From contig NC_065572.1 in NCBI RefSeq assembly GCF_937616625.2, positions 75,886,653 to 75,950,652 of the forward strand: DNA of 64,000 nucleotides, written 5' to 3'. A model generated the notes under the pieces. The model was not told the origin of the DNA. It did not search any database and worked only from the letters and a program-made list of their open reading frames with translations. Below, piece after piece: positions 35,821 to 47,885 of this stretch (its first letter is position 1; each line of letters starts with the position of its first letter). This DNA comes from Mercurialis annua (lineage: Eukaryota > Streptophyta > Magnoliopsida > Malpighiales > Euphorbiaceae). The position numbers and the translations under genes were made by a program.

Positions 35821-37374
35821 TTAGCCCTTATTAATATCAGCTTGTGGCGGCTTATATTCGTCATCAAAAGCATGTTCCTTATCGTCCACAAGAGTTCCAG
35901 TGAGCTCTTTAGCTCTGCGAGCTTGAAAATCCCAATCTGTGGAACCCAAAACCAGCAGCATGGTGAGAACACATGAGCCCTGAGCAGCCATGAGTCCTAA
36001 CCAGAGGCCTTGAAAATCAAAACCTGCGAGAAAAGCTAACCAAATAGCCACTGGCGTACCAACAAGGTAAAAACAACCCAAGTTGATATTGGCCCCAACT
36101 TTTGGCCTAGCTGTCCCTCTTAACACACCACAACCTGTTGTTTGTGGGCAGTTTCCTAATTCACACAATCCTATTATTGGCAAAACAAGTGATGTTAAGG
36201 CAATAATTTCTTTGTCCTGAGTGAACATGCTAGCCCATATTTTTCTCACTGAAACCGTAAAACTTAGAGCTGAAAAGCCCACTACGAAGCTGCATCCCAG
36301 GCCTACCATGGCGGCTAGTTTTGCTTTCTTGGGCTGGCTAGCACCCAGTTCATTGCCCACCCTCGTCGACACACTGAAGCTTAAAGAAGATGGGAATATG
36401 TAGATGAGTGAAGTTGTCTGTATCAAAATCCCCATTGACGCCACCGTTGCTCTCGGGTTGAGTAACAGCCCACAGAGCAGAGTCATGATTTCGTACCACC
36501 ACCATTCCAGACAAACGGAGATACAGCTTGGAATCGCTAAATTCAACAGGAATTTCCATTCTTTGAAGCATTCCATTGAAATACCACCCCATGTTTTCTT
36601 GTGAACTCCGGAGATAAGTATGTAGATTATTAAGGAGGCTACAAGGTTGAAATTAGTCCATACACCGCTTAAAGCAACGCCTTTAATTCCTAAATTAAGG
36701 TGTGTTACGAGAAAATAATTGATGGGTATATGCATAAGAATAGAGAAAACAGCACAGAATGTGAGAGGTAAGTTGATGGATTGCGTTCTTAGATAAATTC
36801 TTAATGGGTGCAGAAAAGACTGAGCTAAGAGATCAGGAAGAGAATAAAGGAGAAATGAGTGTGCCTGGGTGGCTATTGTCAAATCTTGGCCGCAGAAGAG
36901 AAGAATCGTCTTCATATTGAGCCAAAGGAGAGAGATGGGGAAGGAAATGAAGAGAAGCAGAATGATAGTTCTTTGCAGAGTGAGGCCGAGAAGGGTGTGT
37001 TTTTGGGCCCCAAAAGCTTGGCCGCAGATGGGCTCCATTCCCATGGCCAGACCAGAGAGAACAGAATAGCCGGTTATATTGGCAAACCCCATAGCGAGAG
37101 AGCCGCCGGCTAAAGCAAGGTCGCCGAGACGGCCAAGAAAGAGCATAGAGATCATGGAGCGGGAGTAGAGAAGAAGACCAGTGAGTATCATGGGGAGGGC
37201 AATTCTGGCAATGGAAACAGCTTCTCTGATTGCGAGGGAGAGGTGGGTTTCATGCTGGTTGGGTGGTGGGCTTTTGGGGATGAGGAATGGGGTGTAGATG
37301 TTGGGCTCATCTTTGATGGAGATTAGGCAGCTGCATTTGCAGGAGACAGGAGAAGTGTTGAGGTGGTGGCACAT
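35821..37374 (-). CDS. MATE efflux transporter, DETOXIFICATION family (DTX48/49-like)
   Basis: An intact single-exon frame of 517 residues, the normal length for plant MATE proteins. After a Cys-rich N-terminus (MCHHLNTSPVSCKCSC) about twelve hydrophobic segments follow in two halves of a MATE fold. Typical signatures are seen: SMLFLGRLGDLALAGGSLA, CGQAFGAQ, CLEWWWYE, STRVGNELGA and GCGVLRGTARP. The C-tail is acidic and hydrophilic. MATE proteins are cation-coupled antiporters that export organic compounds or hormones across plasma, vacuolar or endosomal membranes; the DTX48/49 group is usually intronless, which fits. Substrate cannot be told from sequence. The ATG at 37374 is the first in frame and lies about 70 bp below a TATA box. 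No damage is visible. Confidence 0.93.
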   Translation of the reverse strand: MCHHLNTSPVSCKCSCLISIKDEPNIYTPFLIPKSPPPNQHETHLSLAIREAVSIARIALPMILTGLLLYSRSMISMLFLGRLGDLALAGGSLAMGFANITGYSVLSGLAMGMEPICGQAFGAQKHTLLGLTLQRTIILLLFISFPISLLWLNMKTILLFCGQDLTIATQAHSFLLYSLPDLLAQSFLHPLRIYLRTQSINLPLTFCAVFSILMHIPINYFLVTHLNLGIKGVALSGVWTNFNLVASLIIYILISGVHKKTWGGISMECFKEWKFLLNLAIPSCISVCLEWWWYEIMTLLCGLLLNPRATVASMGILIQTTSLIYIFPSSLSFSVSTRVGNELGASQPKKAKLAAMVGLGCSFVVGFSALSFTVSVRKIWASMFTQDKEIIALTSLVLPIIGLCELGNCPQTTGCGVLRGTARPKVGANINLGCFYLVGTPVAIWLAFLAGFDFQGLWLGLMAAQGSCVLTMLLVLGSTDWDFQARRAKELTGTLVDDKEHAFDDEYKPPQADINKG

Positions 37375-37441
37375 TCTTCTTCTTGATATTTTATTTTAGA
37401 GAGAGAGGGAGGGAGGGTTTAGAAAGGGGCTGGTGAGGGGG

Positions 37442-37449
37442 CTTTTATA
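37442..37449 (-). promoter_or_regulatory. TATA box of the MATE gene
   Basis: The minus strand reads GACTATAAAAGCC about 68 bp upstream of the ATG, followed by a C/T-rich stretch (CCCTCCCTCCCTCTCTC) typical of plant 5' leaders. Confidence 0.6.
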
Positions 37450-39840
37450 GTCGCATTCCCTCTCTTGCTTTTTGTATCTTTATCATTGTTTGCTAATACT
37501 ATTACATGCCACCTCACTTACCAAATATGAACACCATTTTCCACTCACACCCTATTTTATATTCACACATGAATCTCTTCTTCTTTTTTATTATTATACT
37601 CTTTACTTCATACTTCTTACTTACACCCTCTTCAAAAATGTATAAAAATGTTAAAAATTTAAAAAAAGTTTTAGTTGGTGTGAATCTCCGTTCGAAGACA
37701 TATGAATAAGATGAAAGTGGAGTGTTGGATGTTTTCTGTTGGGTCTCATGGAAAAATCTCTCTCTTGTTATGTTCATCAACAGCAAAGACAAAAAATGTG
37801 CTCATAGACAGTTAGACATGGACCCGTCTCTTCCAAAAAGCCCACTTGGGCCCATCAATCAAGCGGAATTTTTCTTACATTTAGTAGTCAGTAGAAGGAG
37901 AAGATTCAGTAATTTATTGACCTAAATTGTTGTCCTTTTTCTGGCTGGACGGCTTGGCCGATTGTGCTACTTAGGGCCTTTTTAAAAAAATTATAGTCCG
38001 TCCAAAGATGCTGTGTTGGTTCTCTAGGACTAAGTTGCCACTTTTCATCCATCCACTCACTTATCAAATTATATGTGCTCCTACACACATTGTAGGTCAA
38101 TCATCGGACTATTTATATGTTTATGCAATGTTTCATGTCACTCATTCTTTCCTAATCATGCTTCAATCCTTCATTTTATTTTCTGATTTGGGTTGTGGGC
38201 CATTTCAAGTTTTATTTAGGTAAAACAACTAAATTGGGTAAATTGGCACATAAATGTAAAACCTAATTATAAGATTATGATATTTTTGAATATAATTTAA
38301 AATTTATGTCTGTCATCGCAATTTACATCCGCTTTATATGGAATTATAGATTTGTACCAACGAATATTTTTATAAATTCAACAACTGGCTAAAACTAACA
38401 GATATTTAATCATTAGATTATCGTAATATTAATATTTTGTCCTTTTTGGCACTATATATTGCCTAAGTTGGAAGTAGTATAGTAGACATCATCTGACCCT
38501 ATTGCCCCCAATTATTTGCATTGGCACTTGGGGGAATATTTGGCAATGGTTGATGCCAGGAATGGAAGCAAGGGTATAGGGCTAAAGAATATGAAGAGAG
38601 GGTCTATAATTAAGTCCATAAAATGGGTGCACAATCAAAGGATGTGAACCGGTCCTCCCCACAGAAAGTAAAGTCAGCTTTTGTTGATCAAAGTCTTAAT
38701 TTTACACTAAAAATTGGACCTATATGACTCCACCAACAGTAGACAAACCCGAGTGGATGGCAGATTTATTGAGTGGGTTGGTCTTTTTCGCTCTAATGCA
38801 TCTATTTCCAACCCCTTAACTTAACCACCTTTGAACCCCCTGATGTAAGATCATTTGACTCATCATTTTTATTCATACGGTGACAAATTCTTGGTCCTAA
38901 AACGTGTGAGATATTCTCCAATAGAATGTTCATGCAGAATTACAAGCATGCTTAAACTTCCACTACTAATTGTACTTCAAATCAATATGTTCTTCTCTTT
39001 GACCGTATAATTTACTTCACCAAATACCCATTTAAAGTTTTTGGAAAATTCTTTGCCTTGCAATTAACTCAATTGAACGTGGAATTTTAGCTAAAATACA
39101 TCCCCACAAATCAGTCCCTGTTAGATTATAATACAATAGTGGTAATTTTATAGCGTGCTCCAAATTCAGTAGACATTCGTGTGTCGAATATAGTAAAAAA
39201 AAAAAAACTGTAGACTTATAGTGGACTTCACCAAATTAATTGCTTAAAATCAACCATTTTCGTTTCTATTAGATAATGTTTCATTCTTTTTTGTTCTGGA
39301 AGGGACAGCCTTTTGGCGGTGGCATCTCTCCTGGAGTCATAGAGTGATGATATAGAAAAAAAGAGCCATAAATTACGACCAAGAAAATGAGAGGCTAGAA
39401 GTAGAATGGTATTGTGTATATTATGCACAAAATTGGAAAAATAAAACCAGCTAGAAAGTGTAATTTTCCTCAATTACCGAAACAAAAAAGTAGTGATATA
39501 AATTTCTTGCGACTGCTCCGACCAACGAGACCTGAAGAACCATAAACGAGCTATAGACAAAGAAGTATTAATTTTGAATCATATGCTTTAGCTTTTAGAA
39601 ATGTATGACACATCTATTTTCTCCGTTGAAATACCCATAAAGCATTAAAGCAATGTTAGTTTCATGAAATGAAATAGATTGGAATAGAATAGTTACTATA
39701 TAAAAAATAAAATAATTATTCTTATTTTTTTAGAGGAGTATTTGTTTCATAAAATAATAGAATAACAACTTCATGAAATAACTAAAACCAAAACAAAAAA
39801 TAGTCATTATATATGGAATAATTAATCCATTTCATACCTA
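37450..39840. other. Intergenic upstream of the MATE gene, no gene seen
   Basis: Several 60-90 codon frames lie here but none has recognisable content. No bounded transposon found. Confidence 0.4.
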
Positions 39841-40017
39841 TTTTATATAGAGAAAATTGTACAAAACACTCCCTTTTCTAATTTATTTGCAATGAATACT
39901 TCAATTTTAAAAGTTTATTTTTTTACCTCATTTTTCTATTGTTTTTAGTTGTACTCCCAACTAAATTTAATTTATTTGTATTTTTACACTTCTTTCTATA
40001 CACACATGCACACCTCA

Positions 40018-40130
40018 TTTTTCTTTTCTTTTTCTCTCTCTTCCTTTTCTCTCTCTTTCTTTTCTCTTTCCTCTTCCTCCTCCTTCTCCTTCATCTTCGT
40101 CTTTTTCTTCTTCTCTTCTTCTGCAACTTT
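40018..40130. repeat. Pyrimidine-rich low-complexity tract
   Basis: CT-rich with TTTTCTC, CTCTCTC and CTTCTTC runs; the overlapping Phe/Leu/Ser-rich + strand frames are artefacts of it. Confidence 0.8.
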
Positions 40131-40386
40131 TTTTCTCATTTTCTTCCATTAAATTTCTTAGCAAATTCTATTTAAATTTCCTATAATTTATTTAATATAT
40201 TCGATTTATAATACAAACAATCAGAGATCTAAAACAAATAAGAAATCAAAGATGAAAAAATCAATTGTGTTCGTCTCAGAGAATTTGAAGCAACGGAATA
40301 TTACGCCATCGTCACCGTCATATCCTCTTATTCTGGATCTTCTTCTTCCTCTTTCTGTTTTTTTATGTATTAATTTTTTATTCATA

Positions 40387-40855
40387 CGTTTGAAACTATT
40401 GTAAACTGTTTGAAACTGTTTCTAAGAAATTATTTTAAATTGTTTGTTTGAAATTTTTATAAACTGTTGAAAACTTTGTAAACTGTTTTTATAACTAATT
40501 TAATTTTTTATGCAATGTTTGAAACTGTTTTAAAAATCCGTTTGAATCTGGTTGAAACCTTTGTAAACTGTTTAAAACTGTTTTTGAAATTTTTGTAAGC
40601 TATTAGAAAATGTTATATTTTTAACTGTTTGAAACCTTTATAAACTGTTTAAATATTTTTAAACTGTATTTAGATCAAAATTGCAAATTTTATTTTATGA
40701 AACTGTTTGAAACACTTGTAAACTGTTTGAAATTTTTGTAAACTGTTTGAAACTGTTTGAAACGCTTGTAAACTGTTTGAGACCTTTGTAAACTGTTTGA
40801 AGCTGTTTTTTGAAACTGTTTGAAACGCTTGTAAACTGTTTTGAAACCATTGTAT
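40387..40855. repeat. Degenerate minisatellite, unit about TTTGAAACTGTTTGTAAACTG
   Basis: GTTTGAAAC and TGTAAACTGTTTGAAAC recur more than fifteen times with variable spacing. It is specific to the MULE it lies in. Confidence 0.75.
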
Positions 40856-41351
40856 AAACTTTTTTTAAATGATAATAAAACTGTGCTTTAGAATTTTTTT
40901 GAAACCGTTTTTAATAGATTTTTAATGTGACCAAATAAATTAATAATTTACAGTTTTTTTATTTTTGGATAAATTATGATCGTTGGATTTGAATTCAATG
41001 TGAAATTTGAAGCGATTTCATTACGAATTAAAAATTCGAACGGATTGAAAACTAAAGTTGAAACTCATAAAAAAGTGATGTTAGAATTAAAAAATCAATC
41101 TATTTAATTGATATGAATTGAAAAATTTGATTTATTTATTGAATTATTAGCTGTTTTGTTTGGATGAACTGAAACAATAAGAAGAAAACGAAAAGAAGAA
41201 GAAAAAGAAGAAGAAGTATAAATCCAAAGCGGCAGAGTATAAAAATAAGAGAGGAGAGTAAAAACATAAAGATGAAACACGCTAAAGTACAAAACGAAAA
41301 TTGGGAAATTATGGTTAAAAAATACTAATATTTTTTTTATAGGTATTCTCC

Positions 41352-42501
41352 CACTACTAGAAAACAGTCATTTAGCGACGGATTTTTCCGTCGCTAAATG
41401 ACCAAAATCCGTCGCTAAACACGTTTAGCGACGGATTTGCGACGGAAACAGTCCGTCGCAACATTTTTGGTCGCAACGTTTGATAACGACGGGAAAAAAA
41501 ATTTGCGACGGACTTTGGTCTCCGTTTTAGCGACGGAATTTTAAATCCGTCGCTAATTAGCGACGGATTTAGCGACGGATTTAAATCCGTCACTAATTTT
41601 TAAAAAAAATTAAAAATTTAAAAATTACATCGTAAAATAAATTTTTTATTTAATCAATCCCTCATCCGCGCCCTCTGTCACTCACCCACCCGAGTTAAAT
41701 CACCCACCCGCATCCACCTGTCAATTTTCGCTAACTTCCCAGTAGGTCACCCATCCTTCCATTGCTCCCACTCAAGACTCTTTAACCTTGTAGTTCTCCC
41801 GCGCACAACTCCACCTTAACCAGCTCATATTCATGTTATATATTTATGTATATTATACTTAAATGTAACTAAAAACAACAAATATTTGTTTCCATAATTT
41901 AAACCCGCATTCTAAGATAATTTTTTTATAATTAATAATTTTATTAAAATATTTATATACTTTAAATAAATAAATAATATATAATTATTATTTCATAAAT
42001 AATATTTAATTATTATTTTATAAATAAAAACGTTATATTAAAATAATATAGATTTAATTTAAAAAATTAATAATTATTTTTTATTAAATACTATCTTAAA
42101 TAATATTGGATACCTTTTAATTTTTTTTTACATTGAAAATTAGCGACGGATTTAAAATCCGTCACTGAATTCCGTCGCCAAAAGGCATAATTTAGCGACG
42201 GATTTTAAAATCCGTCGCTAATTGCGGAAAATATAAGGCGGGAGTATTCCCGCCAGTAATTAGCGACGGATTTTAAAATCCGTCGCTAAATTTTATCAAA
42301 ACAATTGGCGGGACTACTCCCGCCAACATTTGCGACGGAAAATCCGTCGCTAAAGTTGGCGGGATCATTCCCGCCAATTTAATGTGGTGTTTAGCGACGG
42401 ATGTTAGATCCGTCGCTAAATCCGTCGCTAATCAAAAAAATAGCGACGGATTTTAGATCCGTCACTAAAATCCGTCGCTAAAACGCTGTTTTCTAGTAGT
42501 G
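41352..42501. mobile_element. Complete non-autonomous CACTA (En/Spm) element, 1,150 bp
   Basis: The ends are CACTACTAGAAAACAG and CTGTTTTCTAGTAGTG, with the 3-bp TSD TCC (41349-41351 and 42502-42504). Both subterminal regions carry more than twenty copies of TTAGCGACGGA or its complement in both orientations, the kind of array that binds TnpA-like proteins. The right side also has three GGCGGGA-N4-TCCCGCC palindromes. The AT-rich middle has no transposase. It sits inside the MULE at 39850, so it is younger. Confidence 0.92.
42237..42377. repeat. Three GGCGGGA-N4-TCCCGCC palindromes
   Basis: At 42237-42254, 42305-42326 and 42356-42377, the last two extended to TTGGCGGGA-N4-TCCCGCCAA. The loop bases differ (GTAT, CTAC, TCAT) while the arms are identical. 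They alternate with the GCGACGGA repeats and occur only at the right end of the CACTA element. Confidence 0.9.
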
Positions 42502-42626
42502 TCCTAATTAACCCTTTTATATACCAGACATAGTCCAATGATAAAAATTGATATCTAATTGTCGAGAGGGACCTACAATTTTAATATTGTGGCCCATTAA
42601 ACTTTTCTCTCGTTAGATTTTAAATT

Positions 42627-44686
42627 GAGAGATTTATGTATTTACCTAAAAAAAGAAAATAATTTGAATTTCTACCTCAATAAGGAAAAGTCAACAAAAA
42701 TACTCCATGATTTGGCCATTCTAATATTTTTACTCTCCGTGTCCAATTTATTAGAATTTTACTCTACCTATATAATAGGCTTCTCTGACACACTATATCT
42801 CTTTCTCACTTTCTTTCTCTCTTTCTCTCTCTCCACATATCTCACATATCTGACGTTTCTTTTTCTTTTTCAAACTTTTATTTTATTTACTTGTTCCAAT
42901 TTTTTTTCAAATATTTATAAATTAGATACTCTTTATTTCTGCACACTTTAAATTAATAAATATGCCTATTATAAATTACCAATAAATAAAACATTTTCTT
43001 TTCATTTAATAAATATGCCTATTATAAAAATATATACTACTATTTAAATATTTTATTATATTAATAGTATATTCAAAAATTGTATGAACTAAATAAAAAA
43101 TCACAGTATCACATTATCATATGATACACTATATCATTTTATCATATAATTATCACAGTTTCATTTTAGCATGTAATTATCAGTGTATCATTTGCATTGT
43201 CATCTGATTATCATATATAGCAGATTATTATGTGATTATACTGGTGGATAATATAAGACAAAATCACATTATCACCTTATCATATGATTATCACTATATC
43301 GCATTATCATATGATTATCACAGCTTCAACTTAGCATGTAATTATTAGTGTATGATATTGCATTGACATCTTATTATCATATCATTATCAGTATCGTATA
43401 TAGCAGATTATTATATGATAATGTGATGATAATGCCGGATAATATTAGACAAAATCATATTATCATATGATTATCACAGTATTACATTATCATATGATTA
43501 TCATAGTTTCACCTTATCATATAATTATCAATGTACCATATTGCATTGTCATTTTATTATCATGCCATTATGAGTATCGTATGTAGCAGAATATTATCAT
43601 CTCGTTATCATAATTTTTCTGTATTTTCTTTTCATGCAGGTATCATATTATCATACTATTATCATTTCATTATCAATAAGAACCTTACCATAGTATTATC
43701 TTCACATTATCATCTTGTTATCATAACTTTTATGTATTGTCTTCCATATAGATATCATATTATCATACTATTATCATAACTTTATTATTTAATTATCATT
43801 TGGTTATCACCGGTATCATGAATCCTTTTATAATTATATTTTCACGTACATTATCATCCAATTATCATAACCTTATCAAACTTTATTATCATCTAGTTAT
43901 CATACTGCATTGTTATGTGATAATATAGCGATAACAACATGATAATCAGAGGCTGTTTTTTTCCTTCACTGTTATGATAACGAAATGATAATATAGTGAT
44001 AATAACATGATAATCAGAGACTGTTTTTAATAAAAAAATTAATTTTCTCTGCAGTGTTATGATACTTACATGATAATGCAGTGATGATACTCATATGATA
44101 ATCAGAAGCTGTTTTTTTTTGCAGAAAATTTATTTTTGTGCATAAAATCGTTTTTAATGCAAATGTTTAGATCTAAAAATGAGAAAATTCAGGAGTAATT
44201 TATTAGATCTGAAAATTAAAACAAATCGTATTAAAAAATTACCAAAATTAAATATAAAACACGGGGAGCGACGAAGGAACGGCGGCGGAGCGATGAAAGA
44301 ACGGCGGAGGAGCAATGAAGAAACGGCGGCGGAATAAAGAAAAAAATAAATAAGGAAAGAAACATAAAGAAGAAGAAAAAAGAACTAGAGAATAAGAAGA
44401 TGAAGATGAAGAAGAAGAAGAAGAAAAAGAGGAGGAGGAGAGAGGAGAGAGGAAAGAGAAAAGGAGAGAGAAATATTAAAAAAATGACAGCTGTAACATG
44501 ATTAGGGTAATGAAAATATACTTATGAGTAAAAAATTAATAAATAGTAGGTATAATTATAATATAAACATGTTTTAAAGTAAAAAAATAAAAACATTAAA
44601 ATGGTGAGGTATTTTCTCTATCTTTTTCTTAATGAGGTAGGAAGTCAAATTATTTTCAAAAATAGAGTAGTTATCCTAATTTTCTC
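42627..44686. mobile_element. Long non-autonomous MULE, 2,060 bp
   Basis: A 9-bp TSD with one mismatch (TTTTAAATT 42618-42626, TTTTGAATT 44687-44695) flanks it. Imperfect inverted repeats of about 100 bp share GAAAATAATTTGA and CTACCTCA-TAAG words. Inside are a CT-rich tract (about 42800-42840), a long degenerate repeat (43100-44105) and a purine-rich end with GGAACGGCGGCGGAG and GAAGAAGAAG (44265-44470). No transposase is present. Confidence 0.75.
43100..44105. repeat. Degenerate TTATCATATGATTATCA repeat array
   Basis: TATCATATGATTATCA-like words, many palindromic around CATATG, recur dozens of times over 1 kb; at the 3' end the strand flips to TGATAATATAGTGATAATAACATGATAATC. Confidence 0.8.
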
Positions 44687-44695
44687 TTTTGAATT

Positions 44696-45979
44696 TAATA
44701 TTAAATGGCTTTTTAATTAATAAGAAAAAAATATATGGAAATTGTAGGTTTTAGAAAATAGTCAGTTGAAATATAAAAACAATGGTAACACGGAACTTTT
44801 AGAAAATAGTAGATTATAATAAGGTGAATATCATGAAGTATAAACTAGTAAAGAAGCAGAAAATTAGCAAAGCAGATTTTCGCTGTGGACATGACATAAG
44901 TTTTGGTTTATAACTTAAAACCAACATCTTACTAATGAGCTTACATTTGATTCATAGAATAGGTCCACAGTATAATTATTATCATGTATATTTCTTTGGT
45001 TTATGAAATAATAATTTAATTTTATATTATTCTATTTCATAAACTAAACATAGTCCGAATGCCGAATGGAATAAGGAGCTGTATGTTATTCTGCCAATAA
45101 TTATGTATTAACAAGAAGCACGAATATCATTGTTTAATCAACTTCAAAAAGGATCTTAATGTAAAACAAATAATGGATTATATATGTCCTCTACATGCAG
45201 CTGTCCGAAATATTTGTTGGGTTATAATTAGAGGTAGAGGTCCGGAGACGAGGTGGCAGCTGATTTATTTAGGCTAAGGGCGGCAACGGTCATGGAAATG
45301 GCTAGGGATTGATTCCATTTTTGTTGTAGCAGCAAGCCTTGGAAGATAGCTTGGATCAGTGACGGCATTGATCCGGTGAGGCTGGAAGGAGGCAATTTCC
45401 AATGTTGACCGGAAACCACCTTTTTTCCGTCCGTATTAATACTTATTTTTATGGTTTCTATTATTTATTTAATAAAAAAATTCAGTGTTTATGTTATGTT
45501 TGAATAAATTAGTTATTATATTATTTTTGGTTTTATTGAATTATTTAAAGATCTTCAATGATTGTTCGGACATTTAAATTTCTTATTGATCCAAGATGTT
45601 TGGTAGTATTATATATAATCTACTTCTTTGAAATCTCATTGAACATGGTGATAATAAAATACTAGATTTTAACGAGCGTATCACAGTCTAATCGGATAAG
45701 TATTAAATCAAGTTCTTTACATCAATGGAACTGTATATATAAGAGTCACGACAACCTATTTTAGTGAGATACATATTCATAAAGTCTTTTTGTATTAACT
45801 ATTTTCTTGTATTTTTAATATTTTTTTTTGTATTTGTGAGATTACGGTTTAAAAGATCATATATTTAAAATTTATTATTATTCAGCCCTTATTGGTGAAT
45901 TGAGCCTAATTCTTAATAAAATACTGCACCTCACATATGGTTTTGTCTTTGTTGCCTGAAGAAAATTTTGAAATGTTAA
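44696..45979. other. Intergenic, no supported gene
   Basis: A GC-richer island (45228-45420) holds a 63-codon minus frame that I could not match to a family; it may be a gene scrap. Confidence 0.35.
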
Positions 45980-46612
45980 TCTATATTTATACTATATATA
46001 AAAGCACGGATAGAATGGGGGCAAGCAAATTTACCGAAAAGCCCTTTCAAATTTATTTTAATAAGAGGTTTTATAGTCTTTTCTTAATTAATAAAGATAA
46101 GGTACTATTTAGTATAAGGAATTTGATTTTAATAAGGAATTGCTATTATTGATTAGCAGTCCGTATAATTCACTATTTTTTCTAATTATTCCCTAATATT
46201 ATGTATAATTCACTATCTTTTCTAATTATTTCCCAAAATTGCGGTAATTTTAACTGATTGATAATTTAATATAAAATTATTATAATCATTTATCTATATT
46301 ATATATAAAAGCACAGATGGGGGGAGGGGGAGGGGGGAGGGGGGGACAAGCAAATTTATCGAAAAACCCTTTCAAATTTATTTTAACAAGAGGTTTTATA
46401 GTCTTTTCTTAATTAATAAAGATAAGGTACTATTTAGTATAAGGAATTTGATTTTAAGGAATTGCTATTATTGATTAGCAGTCCGTATAATTCACTATTT
46501 TTTCTAATTATTCTCTAAAATTGTGTATAATTCACTATCTTTTCTAATTATTCCCCAAAATTGCGGTAATTTTAACTGATTGATAATTTAATATAAGATT
46601 ATTATAATCATT
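45980..46612. repeat. Tandem duplication of about 313 bp (Helitron 5' end twice)
   Basis: 45980-46292 and 46293-about 46612 are near-identical, each starting TCTATATT...ATATATAAAAGCAC and ending TTATTATAATCATTTA. Differences are few: a small deletion near 46454, scattered substitutions and the G-run. Confidence 0.9.
46319..46345 (+). other. G-quadruplex-forming tract
   Basis: Four G runs of 6, 5, 6 and 7 separated by single A residues. It is present only in the second copy of the duplication; the first has GGGGG. Confidence 0.85.
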
Positions 46613-46901
46613 TAATAAAGTATAATTTTAAAGTTCTATAGTCATTCAAACTCATGCCATAATTTCTGATTCTGATTTGCTATTTGTTAATTCTTCTTGA
46701 GCCCGCCTCTTTGAAATTTGACTGTGTCATTTAGTAACCGGATTGTCAAAAACTTTCTTGGCATTTTTGTGAATATTTTTTTGAGAAATTTACAAAAATA
46801 CCACAAAACAATCCTTCCTTTTCATCATATATAATTATTTAATCATTTACAACAGCCCTACCACTTTTCTTAAATTATTTCATTAATACCATCTTTTGCT
46901 T

Positions 46902-47022
46902 GCGTCAGCAGATCTGACACGCGTCAGACCTGCTGACGCGTGAGCAGGTGCACTTTGGTGCACCTGCTCACTTGAGCAGGTCTTTCCTCTAAGTGAGCAG
47001 GTGCAAAAGTGCACCTGCTCAC
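46902..47022. repeat. Cluster of three perfect hairpins
   Basis: GCGTCAGCAG (46902-46911) pairs with CTGCTGACGC (46930-46939). TGAGCAGGTGCAC-TTTG-GTGCACCTGCTCA occupies 46941-46970, and GTGAGCAGGTGCA-AAAG-TGCACCTGCTCAC 46993-47022. The last two share the same arm sequence and have four-base loops. It is an island of balanced GC in very AT-rich DNA. Confidence 0.9.
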
Positions 47023-47199
47023 ACTACCCCATTTATTTTTTTTTATTTTTTTTTAAAATAAAATTATTTTAATTTGAAAAAAGTTTATATAAATATTAAT
47101 TTAAAAATTAAATATATTAAATTTTAAAAATTCATAATAATACAATTTTAAAAAATGTAGTTTTATAAATTATTATCAGATTTATTTTTAATACATTTC

Positions 47200-47885
47200 A
47201 AACACGGGTTAATGCATGAATAATATATTTTTTATGTATAAATTATGTATTGATAATGTATCAAATATGTATAAATAATATATAACAATATATTAGAAAT
47301 ATATCTATTAATTTATTTAAAATATGTATATCATCTATAAATTATGTATCAACAATTTATCTATTTAAGTATATTTAAAAAATATATCTATTGTATATAA
47401 AATTATATAGTGAAAAAATACATATACCATATATAAGTTATGTATCAAATATGTATCTGTTAAGTATATCTAAAAATGTATTTATCATGTATAAATTATG
47501 TATTAACGATGTATCTATTAAGTAAATTTTAAAATACCTACGAGTTATTTTAACTATTTATGTTTTAAATAATAAATCAATAATCATCTAATATATCTGA
47601 GATGTATCGAAATGTATCAATCATGTATAATTTATGTATCAGCTATGTATCTATAAAGCTGAATCAATTCATACATTCGATGTATCAACTATGTATCGTA
47701 GATGTATCCAATATGTATATCGCAATATATTTATGATATAAAATTTTGACAATCATCTATTTATAAAATAAACTACAAAACTAATAATAAATGTATTAGA
47801 AATATAGCAAACATGTATCAGAAGTATATCAAATATGTATCAAACTTGTATCAGAGTTGTATCAAATATATATTTGATTATTTTT
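47200..47885. repeat. Degenerate ATGTATCAAATATGTATAAA repeats
   Basis: TATGTATC, ATGTATAAATTATG and close variants recur about thirty times with irregular spacing. Confidence 0.7.

Larger units (their letters stand above)
39850..42514. mobile_element. Long non-autonomous MULE, interrupted by a CACTA element
   Basis: A 9-bp direct repeat TTTTATATA (39841-39849 and 42515-42523) flanks it. The left end is GAGAAAATTGTAC; the complement of the right end is GGGTTAATTAGG, a loose inverted repeat. Inside are a pyrimidine-rich stretch (40018-40130), a degenerate minisatellite (40387-40855) and a purine-rich end (41165-41275). No transposase. AT-rich TSDs can occur by chance, but the internal design mirrors the neighbouring MULE. 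Confidence 0.6.

Noticed and set aside
45228..45419. 63-codon minus frame in a GC-richer island
   Set aside because: It could be a gene scrap, but neither strand gave a family I could name.
46941..47022. Direct/inverted repeats considered as a CRISPR array
   Set aside because: Only two units in a plant nuclear context; they are hairpins, not repeats with spacers.
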